Positions 1 through 9,588 of a stretch of DNA of 64,000 nt are shown here, one piece after another; position 1 is the stretch's first letter, and every line of letters begins with the position of its first letter. The position numbers and the translations under genes are program-made. The notes under the pieces are model-generated. The model was not told the DNA's origin. It ran no database searches and was given only the letters and a program-made list of their open reading frames with translations. The DNA comes from Phycisphaeraceae bacterium (GTDB taxonomy: Bacteria; Planctomycetota; Phycisphaerae; Phycisphaerales; UBA1924): contig JACKHB010000006.1 of assembly GCA_020639195.1 (NCBI GenBank), positions 1-64,000 on the forward strand. Reading direction: 5' to 3'.

Positions 1-887
1 AGCGTGCCCGGGTCGGTCTCGGCTATGCCCGCGTGGTCGTCCTCGGGGATGAGGTCGAACAAGACTTCGGCGTAGGTCGTTGATATGGAATCGGTGTCCT
101 CGGCGTCGTCGGTCATGCGCGCAACGCCCCGGCGAAGGATGCGGACCATCGCGGCGAAGTTCTCGCGGCGATCGTCCTCGCTCGGCGCTTCGGGCGTGTC
201 GTCGTCGCTCGGCGGTACGTTGGGTCTCGCGGGCGTGGGCGTGGGTCGAGGCGGTGTCGGCGCGCTCGGCGGAGGGAGTCCGGGCGCGGCCTTGTTGTTC
301 GCGCCGTTGAACGTGCGGAGTAGTTCAGTCAGGAACCCGCGTTGGTCGTCGATGTCGTCCTCGTCCGTGGCGCGAGCGCCGCGGCCTCGGAGTTTGTCGA
401 GGCTGCGCATGGCTTCGAGCATGTCGGCCATTGGCGTTCGCTCGCGCTGTAGCACCGATTGAAGGACCGTCTGCATCGTGGTGGTCAGAAGCGATTGGTT
501 GTTCTGCATCATCGCGAGCATCAGGTCCATCGTGCGATCGCTCGGCGCGGGGTACTGCGGGAACTGGCCGAACGGCGGCGGCGGGTATCCGTGAAAGCCC
601 GCGGGCGCGCTGGGCGGCGGCGGGGGCGGCGCTGCTGGTGCGGGTGCGGCTCCGGCGGGCGGGCCCTCGATGATGATGGGGCGACTCTGGCGCGTGTGGC
701 CGCGCTTCCCCTGCACGTACTCGCGAATGATGAACGTCCCGCCTCCCCATTGCGCTCGCAAGAACTCGGGTTCGAGCGCGTCCTCGTAGGCGATATCGAA
801 CTTTCCGAGCGAGGTCTCGGTCCCTCCGAGTTCGAGGCGCGATACTCGGATGTTGGTCGCGAGCGTTTCGTCTGCCGTGGCGGTCAT
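1..887 (-). CDS. Unrecognised proline-rich protein, partial (possible phage/mobile-element gene)
   Basis: The gene starts at the ATG at 887 and runs off the left edge, leaving about 295 visible codons. The first ~70 residues are a compact region ending in REYVQGKRGHTRQSRPIIIEG. A proline/alanine linker follows, then a Met/Gln-rich helical stretch (MDLMLAMMQNNQSLLTTTMQ), then an acidic region. The start overlaps the stop of the upstream gene by four bases (ATGA), so the two are probably translated together. The N-terminal pattern (short beta-rich region with WGGG and IIIEG) recalls small proteins I associate with phage packaging or structural modules, but this is only an impression. No integrase or terminase is visible. 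Confidence 0.6.
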   Translation of the reverse strand, partial: MTATADETLATNIRVSRLELGGTETSLGKFDIAYEDALEPEFLRAQWGGGTFIIREYVQGKRGHTRQSRPIIIEGPPAGAAPAPAAPPPPPPSAPAGFHGYPPPPFGQFPQYPAPSDRTMDLMLAMMQNNQSLLTTTMQTVLQSVLQRERTPMADMLEAMRSLDKLRGRGARATDEDDIDDQRGFLTELLRTFNGANNKAAPGLPPPSAPTPPRPTPTPARPNVPPSDDDTPEAPSEDDRRENFAAMVRILRRGVARMTDDAEDTDSISTTYAEVLFDLIPEDDHAGIAETDPGT

Positions 888-1552
888 GCGGGCTCCTTGG
901 TCGTGTGGCGCTTCTTGGCCTCGATGTCGTTGAGCACCGCGCCGACGTGATCTATGACGATGGGCCAGAGGCACGCATCGCGCGGCGTGCCCGACTCCGT
1001 CGCGAGTTTGCGGCGCACGCGCGAGGCGGTGAACGTCGAGGCCCGAGAGAGGGCCTCGTCGAGTATCTCGGCGGCTTGTTCGTCCGTGAATCGGTCGAGT
1101 CGGGCGGCGGTGGCGCGCCGTTGGCGCTCGCGCTGGTCGGCCATGGCGGAGTCCTCCCGTTGTCGTTGGGTGCGTGCGTGGTCGGCCTCACGTCGGCGGG
1201 CCTCGGCGTCGGCTCGGTCTCGGACGCGGGCGCGAATATCACCCACAGCCTGCGGCACGAAGTCCACCGCGGCCCGGCCTGTCAGCAACGATCGGAACAA
1301 GGCGGCGGCGTCTCGGGTCCGGCCGCGGGCTCGCATGGCCTCGGCCCGGTCCGCGGCTTCTTGGGCGACGGCCCGGGCGAGTTCGGGGTCTCCGAGCGCC
1401 CTCGCGAGTCTCTCGACGGCGGCGGCTCCGATGGTGAATGGTCCGAAGGTCTCGAACTCGCCTAGTCGTCGTAGTTCTTGTGCGCTAGTAGGTCCTGTAG
1501 GTCTAGTAGACTCTGTAGGGTGTATAGATTGCGCCGCGTCGTGAGTGGACAT
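884..1552 (-). CDS. Unrecognised charged helical protein
   Basis: A 222-residue protein. I chose the ATG at 1552 (MSTHDAAQ) because sequence upstream in the same frame is Arg/Pro-rich and looks non-coding. The middle (about residues 110-150) is a very Arg/Glu/Ala-rich helix that could form a coiled coil (RDRADAEARRREADHARTQR). The C-terminus ends in KKRHTTKEPA. I see no enzyme motif. Its stop overlaps the start of the downstream gene (ATGA), and the two form a unit pointing away from hutH. It may belong to a mobile element continuing off the left edge. Confidence 0.55.
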   Translation of the reverse strand: MSTHDAAQSIHPTESTRPTGPTSAQELRRLGEFETFGPFTIGAAAVERLARALGDPELARAVAQEAADRAEAMRARGRTRDAAALFRSLLTGRAAVDFVPQAVGDIRARVRDRADAEARRREADHARTQRQREDSAMADQRERQRRATAARLDRFTDEQAAEILDEALSRASTFTASRVRRKLATESGTPRDACLWPIVIDHVGAVLNDIEAKKRHTTKEPA

Positions 1553-1670
1553 GGGTGTCCACTCAGCGGCGTTTGGTTGGGTGTGAGTGGCCGCGCGTGA
1601 CCGGTCATATATTATCGGACTCAATGCCACCGGGGCTTGATCCGTCTGCTCGCGACACGACACTTGCCCC

Positions 1671-3218
1671 ATGGCCCTCTCGACCGGTGCTGGCGTCCTG
1701 ATCGATGGCGGTCCGTTGTCGCTCGCTGATGTTGAGCGGGTGGCGCGATGCGGGGTGCCGGTGTCGATCGGCGCGAGCGCTGTTGCGCTCATGGAGGCCT
1801 CGCGGCGTGTGGTCGAGGCGGCGCTGGATGACGGCGAGGCGCACTACGGGATCAACACGGGCTTTGGTTCGTTGGCGAGGACGAGGATTCCGCGGGACGA
1901 ACTCGCGGAGCTTCAGCGGAACTTGATCCGGTCCCACGCGGCGGGGGTCGGTGAGGCTCTGGGTGAGGATGTGGTTCGCGCGATGCTGCTGATCCTGGCG
2001 GGATCGCTCTGCCGGGGGCTATCGGGGGTGCGACCTGCGCTTGCGCACCGGATCGTTGACCTGCTGAATGCGGGCGTGACACCCGTGGTGCCGTCGATTG
2101 GCTCGGTCGGGGCGTCGGGGGATCTCGCCCCGCTGGCGCACGCGGCGCTGGTGTTGATCGGCGAGGGCGAGGCGTTTGTCGGCGGGGAACGGCTTGTCGG
2201 CGGCGAGGCGCTGCGGCGGGCGGGGGTCGAGGCGATCGGGCTTGAGGCCAAGGAGGGGCTTGCGCTCATCAACGGCACGCACCTGATGGCGGCGCAGGCG
2301 GCGCTGCTGTGCGCGGACTTCGATCGGGTCGTGACGAGCGCTGCCCTGGCGTGCGCGATGTCGATCGATTCGAACCGCGCGACGGATGAGCCGTTGCACG
2401 AGGCGGTCCAGTTGGCGCGAGGGCAGAACGGGCAGCGAATCGCGGCCGAGGCGATCCGGGGGCATCTGGCGGGCTCGGCGATTCTGCCGAGCCACCGGGA
2501 GAATGACCCGAGGGTGCAGGACCCCTACTCGATCCGGTGCGCTGCGCCGGTGGTGGGCGCCGCGATCGATGCGGGCGAGTACGTGCGATCCGTGGTGACG
2601 CGTGAGCTTGGAGCCGTCACGGATAATCCGCTGATTCTGCGGATCGATGGGACATCGCGGATTGTTTCGGCGGGGAACTTTCATGGGATGCCACTGGCGA
2701 TCCCGCTGGACGCGCTGGCGATCGCGATGGCTCACATCGCGGGGATCGCCGAGCGGCGTGTGTTCCTGATGCTGTCGGCGCGGGATCCGGAGGCGGGGCT
2801 GACGCCCTACCTCGCGGCGCATCCGGGCCTGCAGTCCGGCCTCATGATCGCGCAGTACACCGCCGCGGCGTGCTGCAACGAGATCATCGGGCTCTGCACG
2901 CCCGCGAGCGTGGCGAACCTGCCGACCAGCGCGGGGACGGAGGACTACAACTCGTTCGGGCCGAGGGCGGCGGCGAAGGCGCGACGCGTGCTGGAACTGA
3001 CGAAGCTGGTGGTGGCGATCGAGTTCCTGTGTGCCGCGGAGGCGCTGGAGCACCAGCGGCCGCTGCGCTCGGGCGCGGGCGTGGAGCGGGCGCACGCGAT
3101 CATCCGGGGCGTGGCGCCGGCGCTGGCGAGCGACCGTCCACCGGGGCCCGACATCGAGGCAATCGCCGGGCTGATCGCTGAGGGCGCACTCGCCGGTTCG
3201 CGACCAGATCCCGCATGA
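1671..3218 (+). CDS. hutH: Histidine ammonia-lyase
   Basis: This enzyme converts L-histidine to urocanate and ammonia, the first step of histidine degradation. The 515-residue length fits the family. The Ala-Ser-Gly triad that forms the MIO electrophile lies at residues 148-150 in GSVGASGDLAPLAH. The NTGFG substrate loop is at about 62-66, and QPxYS-type ordering (QDPYSIRC) is present further on. The ATG at 1671 has no clear Shine-Dalgarno sequence, so the exact start is less certain than the identity. The stop overlaps the start of the next gene (ATGA). Genes for the other three hut steps lie within 5 kb. Confidence 0.96.
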   Translation: MALSTGAGVLIDGGPLSLADVERVARCGVPVSIGASAVALMEASRRVVEAALDDGEAHYGINTGFGSLARTRIPRDELAELQRNLIRSHAAGVGEALGEDVVRAMLLILAGSLCRGLSGVRPALAHRIVDLLNAGVTPVVPSIGSVGASGDLAPLAHAALVLIGEGEAFVGGERLVGGEALRRAGVEAIGLEAKEGLALINGTHLMAAQAALLCADFDRVVTSAALACAMSIDSNRATDEPLHEAVQLARGQNGQRIAAEAIRGHLAGSAILPSHRENDPRVQDPYSIRCAAPVVGAAIDAGEYVRSVVTRELGAVTDNPLILRIDGTSRIVSAGNFHGMPLAIPLDALAIAMAHIAGIAERRVFLMLSARDPEAGLTPYLAAHPGLQSGLMIAQYTAAACCNEIIGLCTPASVANLPTSAGTEDYNSFGPRAAAKARRVLELTKLVVAIEFLCAAEALEHQRPLRSGAGVERAHAIIRGVAPALASDRPPGPDIEAIAGLIAEGALAGSRPDPA

Positions 3219-3934
3219 GCCGTCCGTTCCTCACCGCGCGCTGGGCGAACCTGCTGCTGGCCAGCTACGCCGTGCCGGATGAGTGGCTTGCCTCCCACTT
3301 GCCGCGAGCGCTTGAGTTGGATCGTCGGGATGGCTCGGCGTTTGTGAGCCTCGTGGCGTTCGACTTTCTCGAGACACGGGTTCGCGGGTTGCGGATCCCG
3401 GGGCACGTGGACTTTCCCGAGGTGAATCTGCGGTTCTACGTGCGCCACCCCGCTTCCGGCAGACGAGGGGTGTGCTTCGTGCGCGAGTTCGTGCCGCGTC
3501 GGGCGGTGGCGCTGGCGGCGCGGTGGCTGTACAACGAGCCGTATGCGCGGGCTGCGCTTCGGTCTCGAGTGGAGCGGTCGGAGGGTCGCGTCAGGGTTTC
3601 TCACTCGATCCGGCGCCGGGGGCGATCTCTGATGGAGACGCGTGTCATCGCGCACGACGCCCCCCTTCGGCCCGCGCGGGATTCGGTCGAGCACTGGTTC
3701 AAGGAGCACGAGTGGGGATTTGGGCGCGACCGGCGGGGCCGAACGCTGGAATACCGGGTGGAGCACCCGGAATGGGACGTGTTTGCGATCGACTCGTGCC
3801 TGGTGCGCGTGGACTTTGGTTCGCTGTACGGCCCGATGTGGAAGCCCTTGACCGGCGTCACGCCGTGTTCGACGGTGCTGGCGGTCGGTTCGGAGGTCAG
3901 CGTGTTTCCGGGGGCTCGGCTCGTGGAATCGTGA
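3215..3934 (+). CDS. DUF2071 (YqjF-like) family protein
   Basis: A 239-residue soluble protein of the DUF2071 family. Family features include the opening FLTARWANLLLASYAVPDEWL, the central VNLRFYVRHP and a conserved VEHWFKEHEWGFG region. The biochemical function of the family is not established. The start overlaps the hutH stop by four bases, indicating translational coupling. The 3' end overlaps the convergent hutU by 38 bases (3897-3934). Position alone suggests a link to histidine breakdown, but this is weak because DUF2071 genes occur in many contexts. Confidence 0.8.
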   Translation: MSRPFLTARWANLLLASYAVPDEWLASHLPRALELDRRDGSAFVSLVAFDFLETRVRGLRIPGHVDFPEVNLRFYVRHPASGRRGVCFVREFVPRRAVALAARWLYNEPYARAALRSRVERSEGRVRVSHSIRRRGRSLMETRVIAHDAPLRPARDSVEHWFKEHEWGFGRDRRGRTLEYRVEHPEWDVFAIDSCLVRVDFGSLYGPMWKPLTGVTPCSTVLAVGSEVSVFPGARLVES

Positions 3935-5657
3935 CGCCCTGCTCGGCCGCGCACTGCGAAGCCTGCTCGTAGCCGGCATCGGCGTGGCGCATGACGCCGA
4001 TGGCGGGATCGTTCCAGAGAACGCGCTTGATACGCGCCTCGGCCGCGGGGGTTCCGTCGGCGACGACGACCTGCCCGGCGTGCTGGCTGAACCCGATGCC
4101 AACCCCCCCACCGTGGTGGAAGCTGACCCAGCTTGCGCCGCCGGCCACATTCATCATGGCGTTGAGGATGGCCCAGTCGCTGACGGCGTCGCTGCCGTCG
4201 CGCATGCCCTCGGTCTCGCGGTTGGGGCTGGCGACGCTGCCGCAGTCGAGGTGGTCGCGCCCGATGACGATCGGCGCGGCGAGGCGGCCGTCGGCGACCA
4301 TCTGGTTGAAGAGCACGCCGGCGCGATCGCGCTCGCCGAGGCCGAGCCAGCAGATCCGCGCGGGCAGGCCCTGGAAGCCGAAGCGCGCGCGGCAGTCGCC
4401 GTACCGCTCTTCGAGCAGTGCGTTGGGATCCTGGTGGCAACTGAGGAGCCAGCGGTGCAGGTCGTGGTGCTCGGGGAAGAGTCGAAGCAGCGCGAGGTCG
4501 GTCTTGAAGATGTCGGCCGGATCGCCGGAGAGGGCGACCCAGCGGAACGGGCCGCGGCCGACGCAGAACTGCGGCCGGATGAACGCGGGGACAAAGCCGG
4601 GGAAGTCGAAGGCGTCTTCGACGCCAGAATCGCGGGCGCGCTGGCGGATGTTGTTGCCGTAGTCGAACGTGATGGCGCCGCGAGCCTGCAGATCGAGCAT
4701 GGCGCGGACGTGGCGGGCCATGCTGGCGAGGCTGCGCTCGACGTAGTGCTCGGGATCGATCTTGCGGATGATCTCGGCCTCGGTCGCGGTGATCTCGACC
4801 GGGACGTAGCCCGCGAGCGGATCGTGGGCGCTGGTCTGATCGGTGAGCACGTCGGGCGTGATGTCGCGCTCGAGCAGGCGGTCGAGCAGTTCCACGGCGT
4901 TGCAGTTGACGCCGATGCTCCGGGACTCCTCGCGCGACGCGCAGGCGACGGCGGCGTTGATGGCGTCGTCGAGGTCCGCGACGACCTCGTCGAGATACCG
5001 GTCGTGGACGCGCCGGTCGAGGCGGGCCGGATCGACGTCGGCGATCAGGCAGACGCCGTCGCACATGGTGATGGCCAGGGGCTGCGCGCCGCCCATACCG
5101 CCGCAGCCGGCGGTAACGCAGAGACGACCGGCGAGCGATCCGCCGAAATGGCGGCGGGCGCATTGCGCAAAGGTCTCGTAGGTGCCCTGCAGGATGCCCT
5201 GGGTTCCGATGTAGATCCAGGATCCGGCGGTCATCTGGCCGAACATGATCAGGCCTCGGCGGGCGAGATCGTCGAAGTGCTCCTGCGTGGCCCAGTGGGG
5301 CACGAGGTTCGAGTTGGCGATCAGCACGCGGGGCGCGTCCTCGTGGGTGCGGGCGACGCCAACGGGCCTGCCGGACTGGACAAGGAGCGTCTGGTCGGGC
5401 TCGAGGGACTTGAGGGACTCGACGATGGCGTCAAAGTCGGCCCACGAGCGCGCGGCCTGCCCGCGACCTCCGTAGACGATCAGGCGAGAGGGATCTTCGG
5501 CAACCTCGGGATCGAGGTTGTTCATGAGCATGCGCATGGCGGCCTCGGCCTGCCACGTCTTGCAGGTGCGCTGCGTGCTCCTGGGAGCCCGGATCCGGCG
5601 CTCCTCACGGGCGAGTCCGATCATGGGCTGTCGAGCGCGGCTTGTCATCGTCGTCAT
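3897..5657 (-). CDS. hutU: Urocanate hydratase
   Basis: This NAD-dependent enzyme converts urocanate to imidazolonepropionate, step two of histidine degradation. The protein has 586 residues. The start at 5657 (MTTMTSRARQ) is supported by GAGGAG nine bases upstream; the frame stays open further upstream, but that part looks non-coding. Hallmarks are YGGRGQAARSW near the N-terminus, TAGCGGMGGAQPLA in the NAD-binding region, and GLPARICWLGLGER with DHLDCGSVASP around the active-site cysteine. It lies on the strand opposite the other hut genes and is divergent from hutG across a 143-base gap that must contain promoters for both directions. Confidence 0.96.
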   Translation of the reverse strand: MTTMTSRARQPMIGLAREERRIRAPRSTQRTCKTWQAEAAMRMLMNNLDPEVAEDPSRLIVYGGRGQAARSWADFDAIVESLKSLEPDQTLLVQSGRPVGVARTHEDAPRVLIANSNLVPHWATQEHFDDLARRGLIMFGQMTAGSWIYIGTQGILQGTYETFAQCARRHFGGSLAGRLCVTAGCGGMGGAQPLAITMCDGVCLIADVDPARLDRRVHDRYLDEVVADLDDAINAAVACASREESRSIGVNCNAVELLDRLLERDITPDVLTDQTSAHDPLAGYVPVEITATEAEIIRKIDPEHYVERSLASMARHVRAMLDLQARGAITFDYGNNIRQRARDSGVEDAFDFPGFVPAFIRPQFCVGRGPFRWVALSGDPADIFKTDLALLRLFPEHHDLHRWLLSCHQDPNALLEERYGDCRARFGFQGLPARICWLGLGERDRAGVLFNQMVADGRLAAPIVIGRDHLDCGSVASPNRETEGMRDGSDAVSDWAILNAMMNVAGGASWVSFHHGGGVGIGFSQHAGQVVVADGTPAAEARIKRVLWNDPAIGVMRHADAGYEQASQCAAEQGVTIPRAEPPETR

Positions 5658-5800
5658 GTTCGCACTCCTCGTCGCGCGAGTCGAGCGTGCCACAGATGGA
5701 CGCGGGCGCGTGTGTCGCGCTCCAATCAACAAGGTACGCGCGCGCGGAACGCCGCACAAGCGCGAAGGGGAGAGGGCACGCGATCGAGTACAATCCACCG

Positions 5801-6667
5801 ATGATCCCCCACTGCCGGCCCTCGGTCTGGCCATCGCACGTCAGCGACTCACGGGCGGCGTCGCGGTTCCGTACGCAGGATGCTGACGGATGCCGCGTGG
5901 CGATCATCGGTCTGGCCGATGATGAGGGCGTTCGGCTCAATGGAGGTCGGCCGGGCGCGCGTGATGGGCCCGGAGCCCTGCGCAGCGCGCTGGCGCGATA
6001 CGGTGCCGCGGACGCGGCGAGCGGACAGTGGCCAGCCGTGTTCGATGCGGGCGACGTCGAGCCGGGCGAATCGATCGAGGACACGCATCGGCGGGTTCGG
6101 GAGGCTACGGATGCGTTGCTGGAGCGGGGACTGTTTCCCATCGCCATCGGGGGCGGGCACGATCTGACGCTGCCGTTCGTGTCGGCGGTCGCCCGGAAGC
6201 ACGGCTCCCTGGACGGCGTGTACTTCGACCCTCATCTGGACGTGCGCGAGACTCCGGGTTCGGGCATGGCGTTTCGCGGGCTGCTGGAGGCGGGTTCGGC
6301 GCGATCCGTGCAGATTCGCGGATTCAATCCGCTGGTCAACTCGCGCGAGCACCGCGAGTGGTTTGTGGCGCACGGCGGGAGCATCGGCGCTCTCGATGCC
6401 GTGTGGCCGTCGGGCGACCTGTTCGTGAGCCTGGACCTTGACGTGCTCGATCAGGCCTTTGCGCCCGGTGTGAGCGCCACGAATCCCTGCGGCTGGACGG
6501 CCCAGCAGGCCGAGGCCCTTGTCGTGGCGGCGGCCGGGCTGGAGCGATTGCGGTGCTTTGACATCATGGAATTGAATCCCTCGTTCGACGAGGGGGGCCG
6601 GACCGCGCGCCTGGCTTCGCACCTGCTGCTTCGGTTCCTGGCCGAGATAGCCCGGCGACTGGCATGA
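5801..6667 (+). CDS. hutG: Formimidoylglutamase-type ureohydrolase
   Basis: A 288-residue member of the arginase/agmatinase/formimidoylglutamase superfamily. The dimetal site is readable: GGGHD, then FDPHLDVRE (DAHxD in most relatives) and SLDLDVLD. Because it is coupled to hutI by an ATGA overlap and sits among the hut genes, the likely substrate is N-formimino-L-glutamate, giving glutamate and formamide. The start at 5801 is the first ATG near the conserved region; the N-terminal ~25 residues are poorly conserved in character, so a later start is possible. No separate formiminoglutamate deiminase is seen in the window. Confidence 0.88.
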   Translation: MIPHCRPSVWPSHVSDSRAASRFRTQDADGCRVAIIGLADDEGVRLNGGRPGARDGPGALRSALARYGAADAASGQWPAVFDAGDVEPGESIEDTHRRVREATDALLERGLFPIAIGGGHDLTLPFVSAVARKHGSLDGVYFDPHLDVRETPGSGMAFRGLLEAGSARSVQIRGFNPLVNSREHREWFVAHGGSIGALDAVWPSGDLFVSLDLDVLDQAFAPGVSATNPCGWTAQQAEALVVAAAGLERLRCFDIMELNPSFDEGGRTARLASHLLLRFLAEIARRLA

Positions 6668-7890
6668 TCGCCGATCTGGCCATCCGCAATGCGCGGGTGC
6701 TCACGCTCGCCGGGCAGCGCCCGCGGCGGGGAGCCGGCCTGGGCGACCTCGGGATCATCGAGCGGGCCGACGTGCTGGTCGGCGGAGGGCGAATCCAGGC
6801 CATCGAGTCGGGCGAGGAGTTGCACACTCGCGGCGGGACGGTTGCGCAGCGCAGCATCGACGCGGCCGGGCGCGTGCTGATGCCGGGCTTTGTTGATGCG
6901 CACACGCATGCCTGCTGGGCGGGCTCGCGTGTCAATGAGTGGCAGCGCCGGCTCGGAGGGGACTCGTATCTTGAGATTCTCCGGTCGGGCGGGGGCATCA
7001 TGTCCACGGTGCGTGCGGTCCGGGAGGCCACGCGTGAGTCGCTGGCCGAGACGCTGCTTGAGCGGCTGGAGCGCATGCTTGCCGGGGGGACGACATCGGT
7101 GGAGGTGAAGTCCGGGTACGGACTCTCGACCGAGCACGAACTGAAGATGCTGGGAGCGATCGCGGATGCGAGCGCGAGATGGCCGGGAAGGGTCGTGGCG
7201 ACGGCGTGCATTGGCCACGCCAAGGACCCCGATGAGCCGGAGTTCGTGCGGAGGACGGTCGAAGAGACGTTGCCGGCGGTGAGCGCGGCGTTTCCAGGGA
7301 TCGCGATCGACGCGTACTGCGAGGACGGCGCGTGGTCTTTGGAGGAATGCACGCACCTGTTTCGCGCGGCGACGGATCTGGGCCACCCGGTTCGGGTCCA
7401 TGCGGATCAGTTCAACAGCCTGGGGATGACCCCCTGGGCGTTCTCCAGCGGGGCGCTCAGCGTCGATCACCTCGAGGCGACGACGCCAGAGGACCTGAGC
7501 GGGCTGGCCCGCTCGAAGAGCCTTGGAGTCATGCTGCCGATCTCGGGATTCCACACCGACGGGCGATACGCCGATGGACGCGGATTCGTTGATGCGGGTG
7601 GGGCGCTGGCGCTGGCCACGAACTTCAACCCCGGGAGCGCGCCTTCGGGCTCGATGCCCCTGGCGTTGGCGCTGGCGGTTCGGCTGCTCGGGCTCTCGTT
7701 TCAAGAAGCGATCGCCGCCTCGACCATCAACGGTGCGGCGCTGCTTGGACTGGCCGACGCGGGCTCGGTGGAGGTGGGCCAGAGAGCCGACCTGGTGCTG
7801 CTGCACCATCGCGATGAGCGGGAACTCGTCCATGAGATTGGCGGGAGCCCGGTGCGTGCTGTGGTATGCGGCGGCGTCGTCGCGGCGTGA
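6664..7890 (+). CDS. hutI: Imidazolonepropionase
   Basis: A metal-dependent amidohydrolase that opens the imidazolone ring to give formiminoglutamate, step three of histidine degradation. It has 408 residues, as usual for the family. The metal-binding VDAHTHACWAGSR segment is at about residues 77-89. Further ligand motifs are CIGHAK, VRVHADQFN and SVDHLEATT, and TNFNPGSAPSGSMPL follows near the C-terminus. The start overlaps the hutG stop (ATGA), so the two products are made together. A methionine aminopeptidase gene follows after 27 bases on the same strand. Confidence 0.96.
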   Translation: MIADLAIRNARVLTLAGQRPRRGAGLGDLGIIERADVLVGGGRIQAIESGEELHTRGGTVAQRSIDAAGRVLMPGFVDAHTHACWAGSRVNEWQRRLGGDSYLEILRSGGGIMSTVRAVREATRESLAETLLERLERMLAGGTTSVEVKSGYGLSTEHELKMLGAIADASARWPGRVVATACIGHAKDPDEPEFVRRTVEETLPAVSAAFPGIAIDAYCEDGAWSLEECTHLFRAATDLGHPVRVHADQFNSLGMTPWAFSSGALSVDHLEATTPEDLSGLARSKSLGVMLPISGFHTDGRYADGRGFVDAGGALALATNFNPGSAPSGSMPLALALAVRLLGLSFQEAIAASTINGAALLGLADAGSVEVGQRADLVLLHHRDERELVHEIGGSPVRAVVCGGVVAA

Positions 7891-7917
7891 GCCGAGCGTT
7901 TCCTACCATCGAGACCC

Positions 7918-8739
7918 ATGGCCCGGCCCAAGCCCATCACGCCCGCGGAAGCCGACCTTGCGTATGCCGCGGCGCAGCACGTCGTCGAGGTGCACCGCAG
8001 GTTGGCGAGGTGGCTCGAGCCCGGACAGACCATGGCGCAGATCGACGCGTTTGTCGCGTCGACGCTCGAAGAACTCAGGTGCCGGTCGTGTTTCCTGGGG
8101 TACAAGGTCCCGCGGGCGCCGGCGTTCCCATCGCATGCGTGTCTGAGCGTCAATGACTGCATCGTGCACGGCACGGCCGGGTCGTACACGCTGCCGACAA
8201 AGTTCGGTGATGTGCTGAAGATCGATATCGGGGTGACGTTTCGCGGGTGGATCGGCGACGCGGCCTGGACGTACGTGTTCGGGGAGCCGTCGCCTGAGGT
8301 GAGGCGCCTGTGCGACACGGGCAAAGAATCGCTGCGTCGGGGGATCGACACGCTTCGCGTGGGCACGCCGCTGATCGAATGGGCGCGGGCGGTGCAGGGG
8401 TGCGTGGAAGTGGAGCGGAAACTCCATCTGGTGCGAGGGCTCGGCGGGCATGGGTATGGGCGCACGCTCCACGCTCCGCCCTTTGTGTCCAACGTGATCC
8501 CGGCGTTCGCCGGGGATTGGCCCGACGCATCGACGCGGCTGGCGGCGGGCACGCTGGTCGCGGTCGAACCGATGCTGGCGCTGGGCACGGGAGAGACGCG
8601 ACACCATCGCGGCACGTGGCCGGTGTACACGGCAGACGGTTCGCTCAGCGCTCATTACGAGCACGACGTGCTGGTGACCGAGGAGGGACCCCGGGTGCTG
8701 TCCGAGGGCCTGGATGCCCTTGAAGACGTCATTCGGTAG
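7918..8739 (+). CDS. map: Methionine aminopeptidase, type I
   Basis: This enzyme removes the initiator methionine from nascent proteins. It has 273 residues. All metal ligands of the family can be read: the substrate-binding His in VNDCIVHG, Asp in KIDIGV, Asp in IGDAAWT, His in GGHGYGRTLH, Glu in VAVEPM and Glu in HYEHDVLV. The N-terminus lacks the zinc-finger extension found in some forms. It lies between hutI and trpA, both on the same strand with short gaps. Housekeeping copies usually sit near ribosomal genes, so this may be an additional paralogue. Confidence 0.93.
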   Translation: MARPKPITPAEADLAYAAAQHVVEVHRRLARWLEPGQTMAQIDAFVASTLEELRCRSCFLGYKVPRAPAFPSHACLSVNDCIVHGTAGSYTLPTKFGDVLKIDIGVTFRGWIGDAAWTYVFGEPSPEVRRLCDTGKESLRRGIDTLRVGTPLIEWARAVQGCVEVERKLHLVRGLGGHGYGRTLHAPPFVSNVIPAFAGDWPDASTRLAAGTLVAVEPMLALGTGETRHHRGTWPVYTADGSLSAHYEHDVLVTEEGPRVLSEGLDALEDVIR

Positions 8740-8769
8740 GCTCTGGCGCTGAGGAGGTGGCGAGGTCGC

Positions 8770-9588
8770 ATGGCACGGCTCGGCGACATGTTTGCACGAC
8801 TCCGGGCCGAGGGCCGCAGGGGTCTGATGCCGTTCGTGGTGGCCGGTCACCCCTCGCCCGAGGCGTTCCGGCGCATCGTGCCGGCCATCGCGTCGGCCGG
8901 GGCCAGTGCGATCGAGATCGGCTTTCCGTTTACCGACCCCATCGCGGACGGGCCGATCATCGCCGGGGCGATGCAAGGGGCGCTCGACCAGGGGATGACG
9001 CCCGGGCGGGTGTTCGAGGCGATCCGGGACATCAGGGCGGCAACGGCCGTGCCGCTGATCGGCATGGTGTCGGTGTCGATCGTCACCGCCATCGGTTATG
9101 AGGCGTTCTGTCGGCGGGCGCAGGAGACAGGGCTGGACGGGCTGATCGTGCCGGACGTGCCACTGGATGAGGGGGCGGCACTTTCCGAGATCGCCGCGAG
9201 GCATGGACTGGACCTCGCGTTGCTGGTGGCGCCCGGGGGTCAACCGGAGCGGATGCAGGCGATCGCGACGGCGTCTCGGGGGTTTGTGTACCTGCTGACG
9301 CGATCGGGGATCACCGGAGGGCGGGCGTCGGGCTCCGACCTTTCGCGGCAGGTCGCCCTGATTCGCGAGGTGTCGGACTTGCCGATTGCCTGCGGATTCG
9401 GGATCGCGACGGCCGAGCAGGTCGGCGAGGCGGTTGTGCACGCGGAGGCGGCGATCGTGGGATCGGCCCTTGTCCAGAGAATCGGGAGCGCCAACGATCC
9501 GGTCATGGGAGCCGCCGAGTTTGTGGCTGAGCTGTCGCGGGGTTTGGTTCTCAAGCCCGGGCGACAACCAGAGGCCGAGCAGGCCTGA
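8770..9588 (+). CDS. trpA: Tryptophan synthase alpha chain
   Basis: The alpha subunit cleaves indole-3-glycerol phosphate to indole and glyceraldehyde 3-phosphate and passes indole to TrpB. It has 272 residues and a TIM-barrel layout. The catalytic Glu is in AIEIGFPFTDP and the catalytic Asp in FTDPIADGP. The phosphate-binding loops read YLLTRSGITGG and CGFGIAT, and IVGSALV is near the C-terminus. GAGGAGG lies about 12 bases upstream of the ATG. No trpB is adjacent, so the complex is encoded at split loci; trpD lies separately at 34163. Confidence 0.95.
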   Translation: MARLGDMFARLRAEGRRGLMPFVVAGHPSPEAFRRIVPAIASAGASAIEIGFPFTDPIADGPIIAGAMQGALDQGMTPGRVFEAIRDIRAATAVPLIGMVSVSIVTAIGYEAFCRRAQETGLDGLIVPDVPLDEGAALSEIAARHGLDLALLVAPGGQPERMQAIATASRGFVYLLTRSGITGGRASGSDLSRQVALIREVSDLPIACGFGIATAEQVGEAVVHAEAAIVGSALVQRIGSANDPVMGAAEFVAELSRGLVLKPGRQPEAEQA

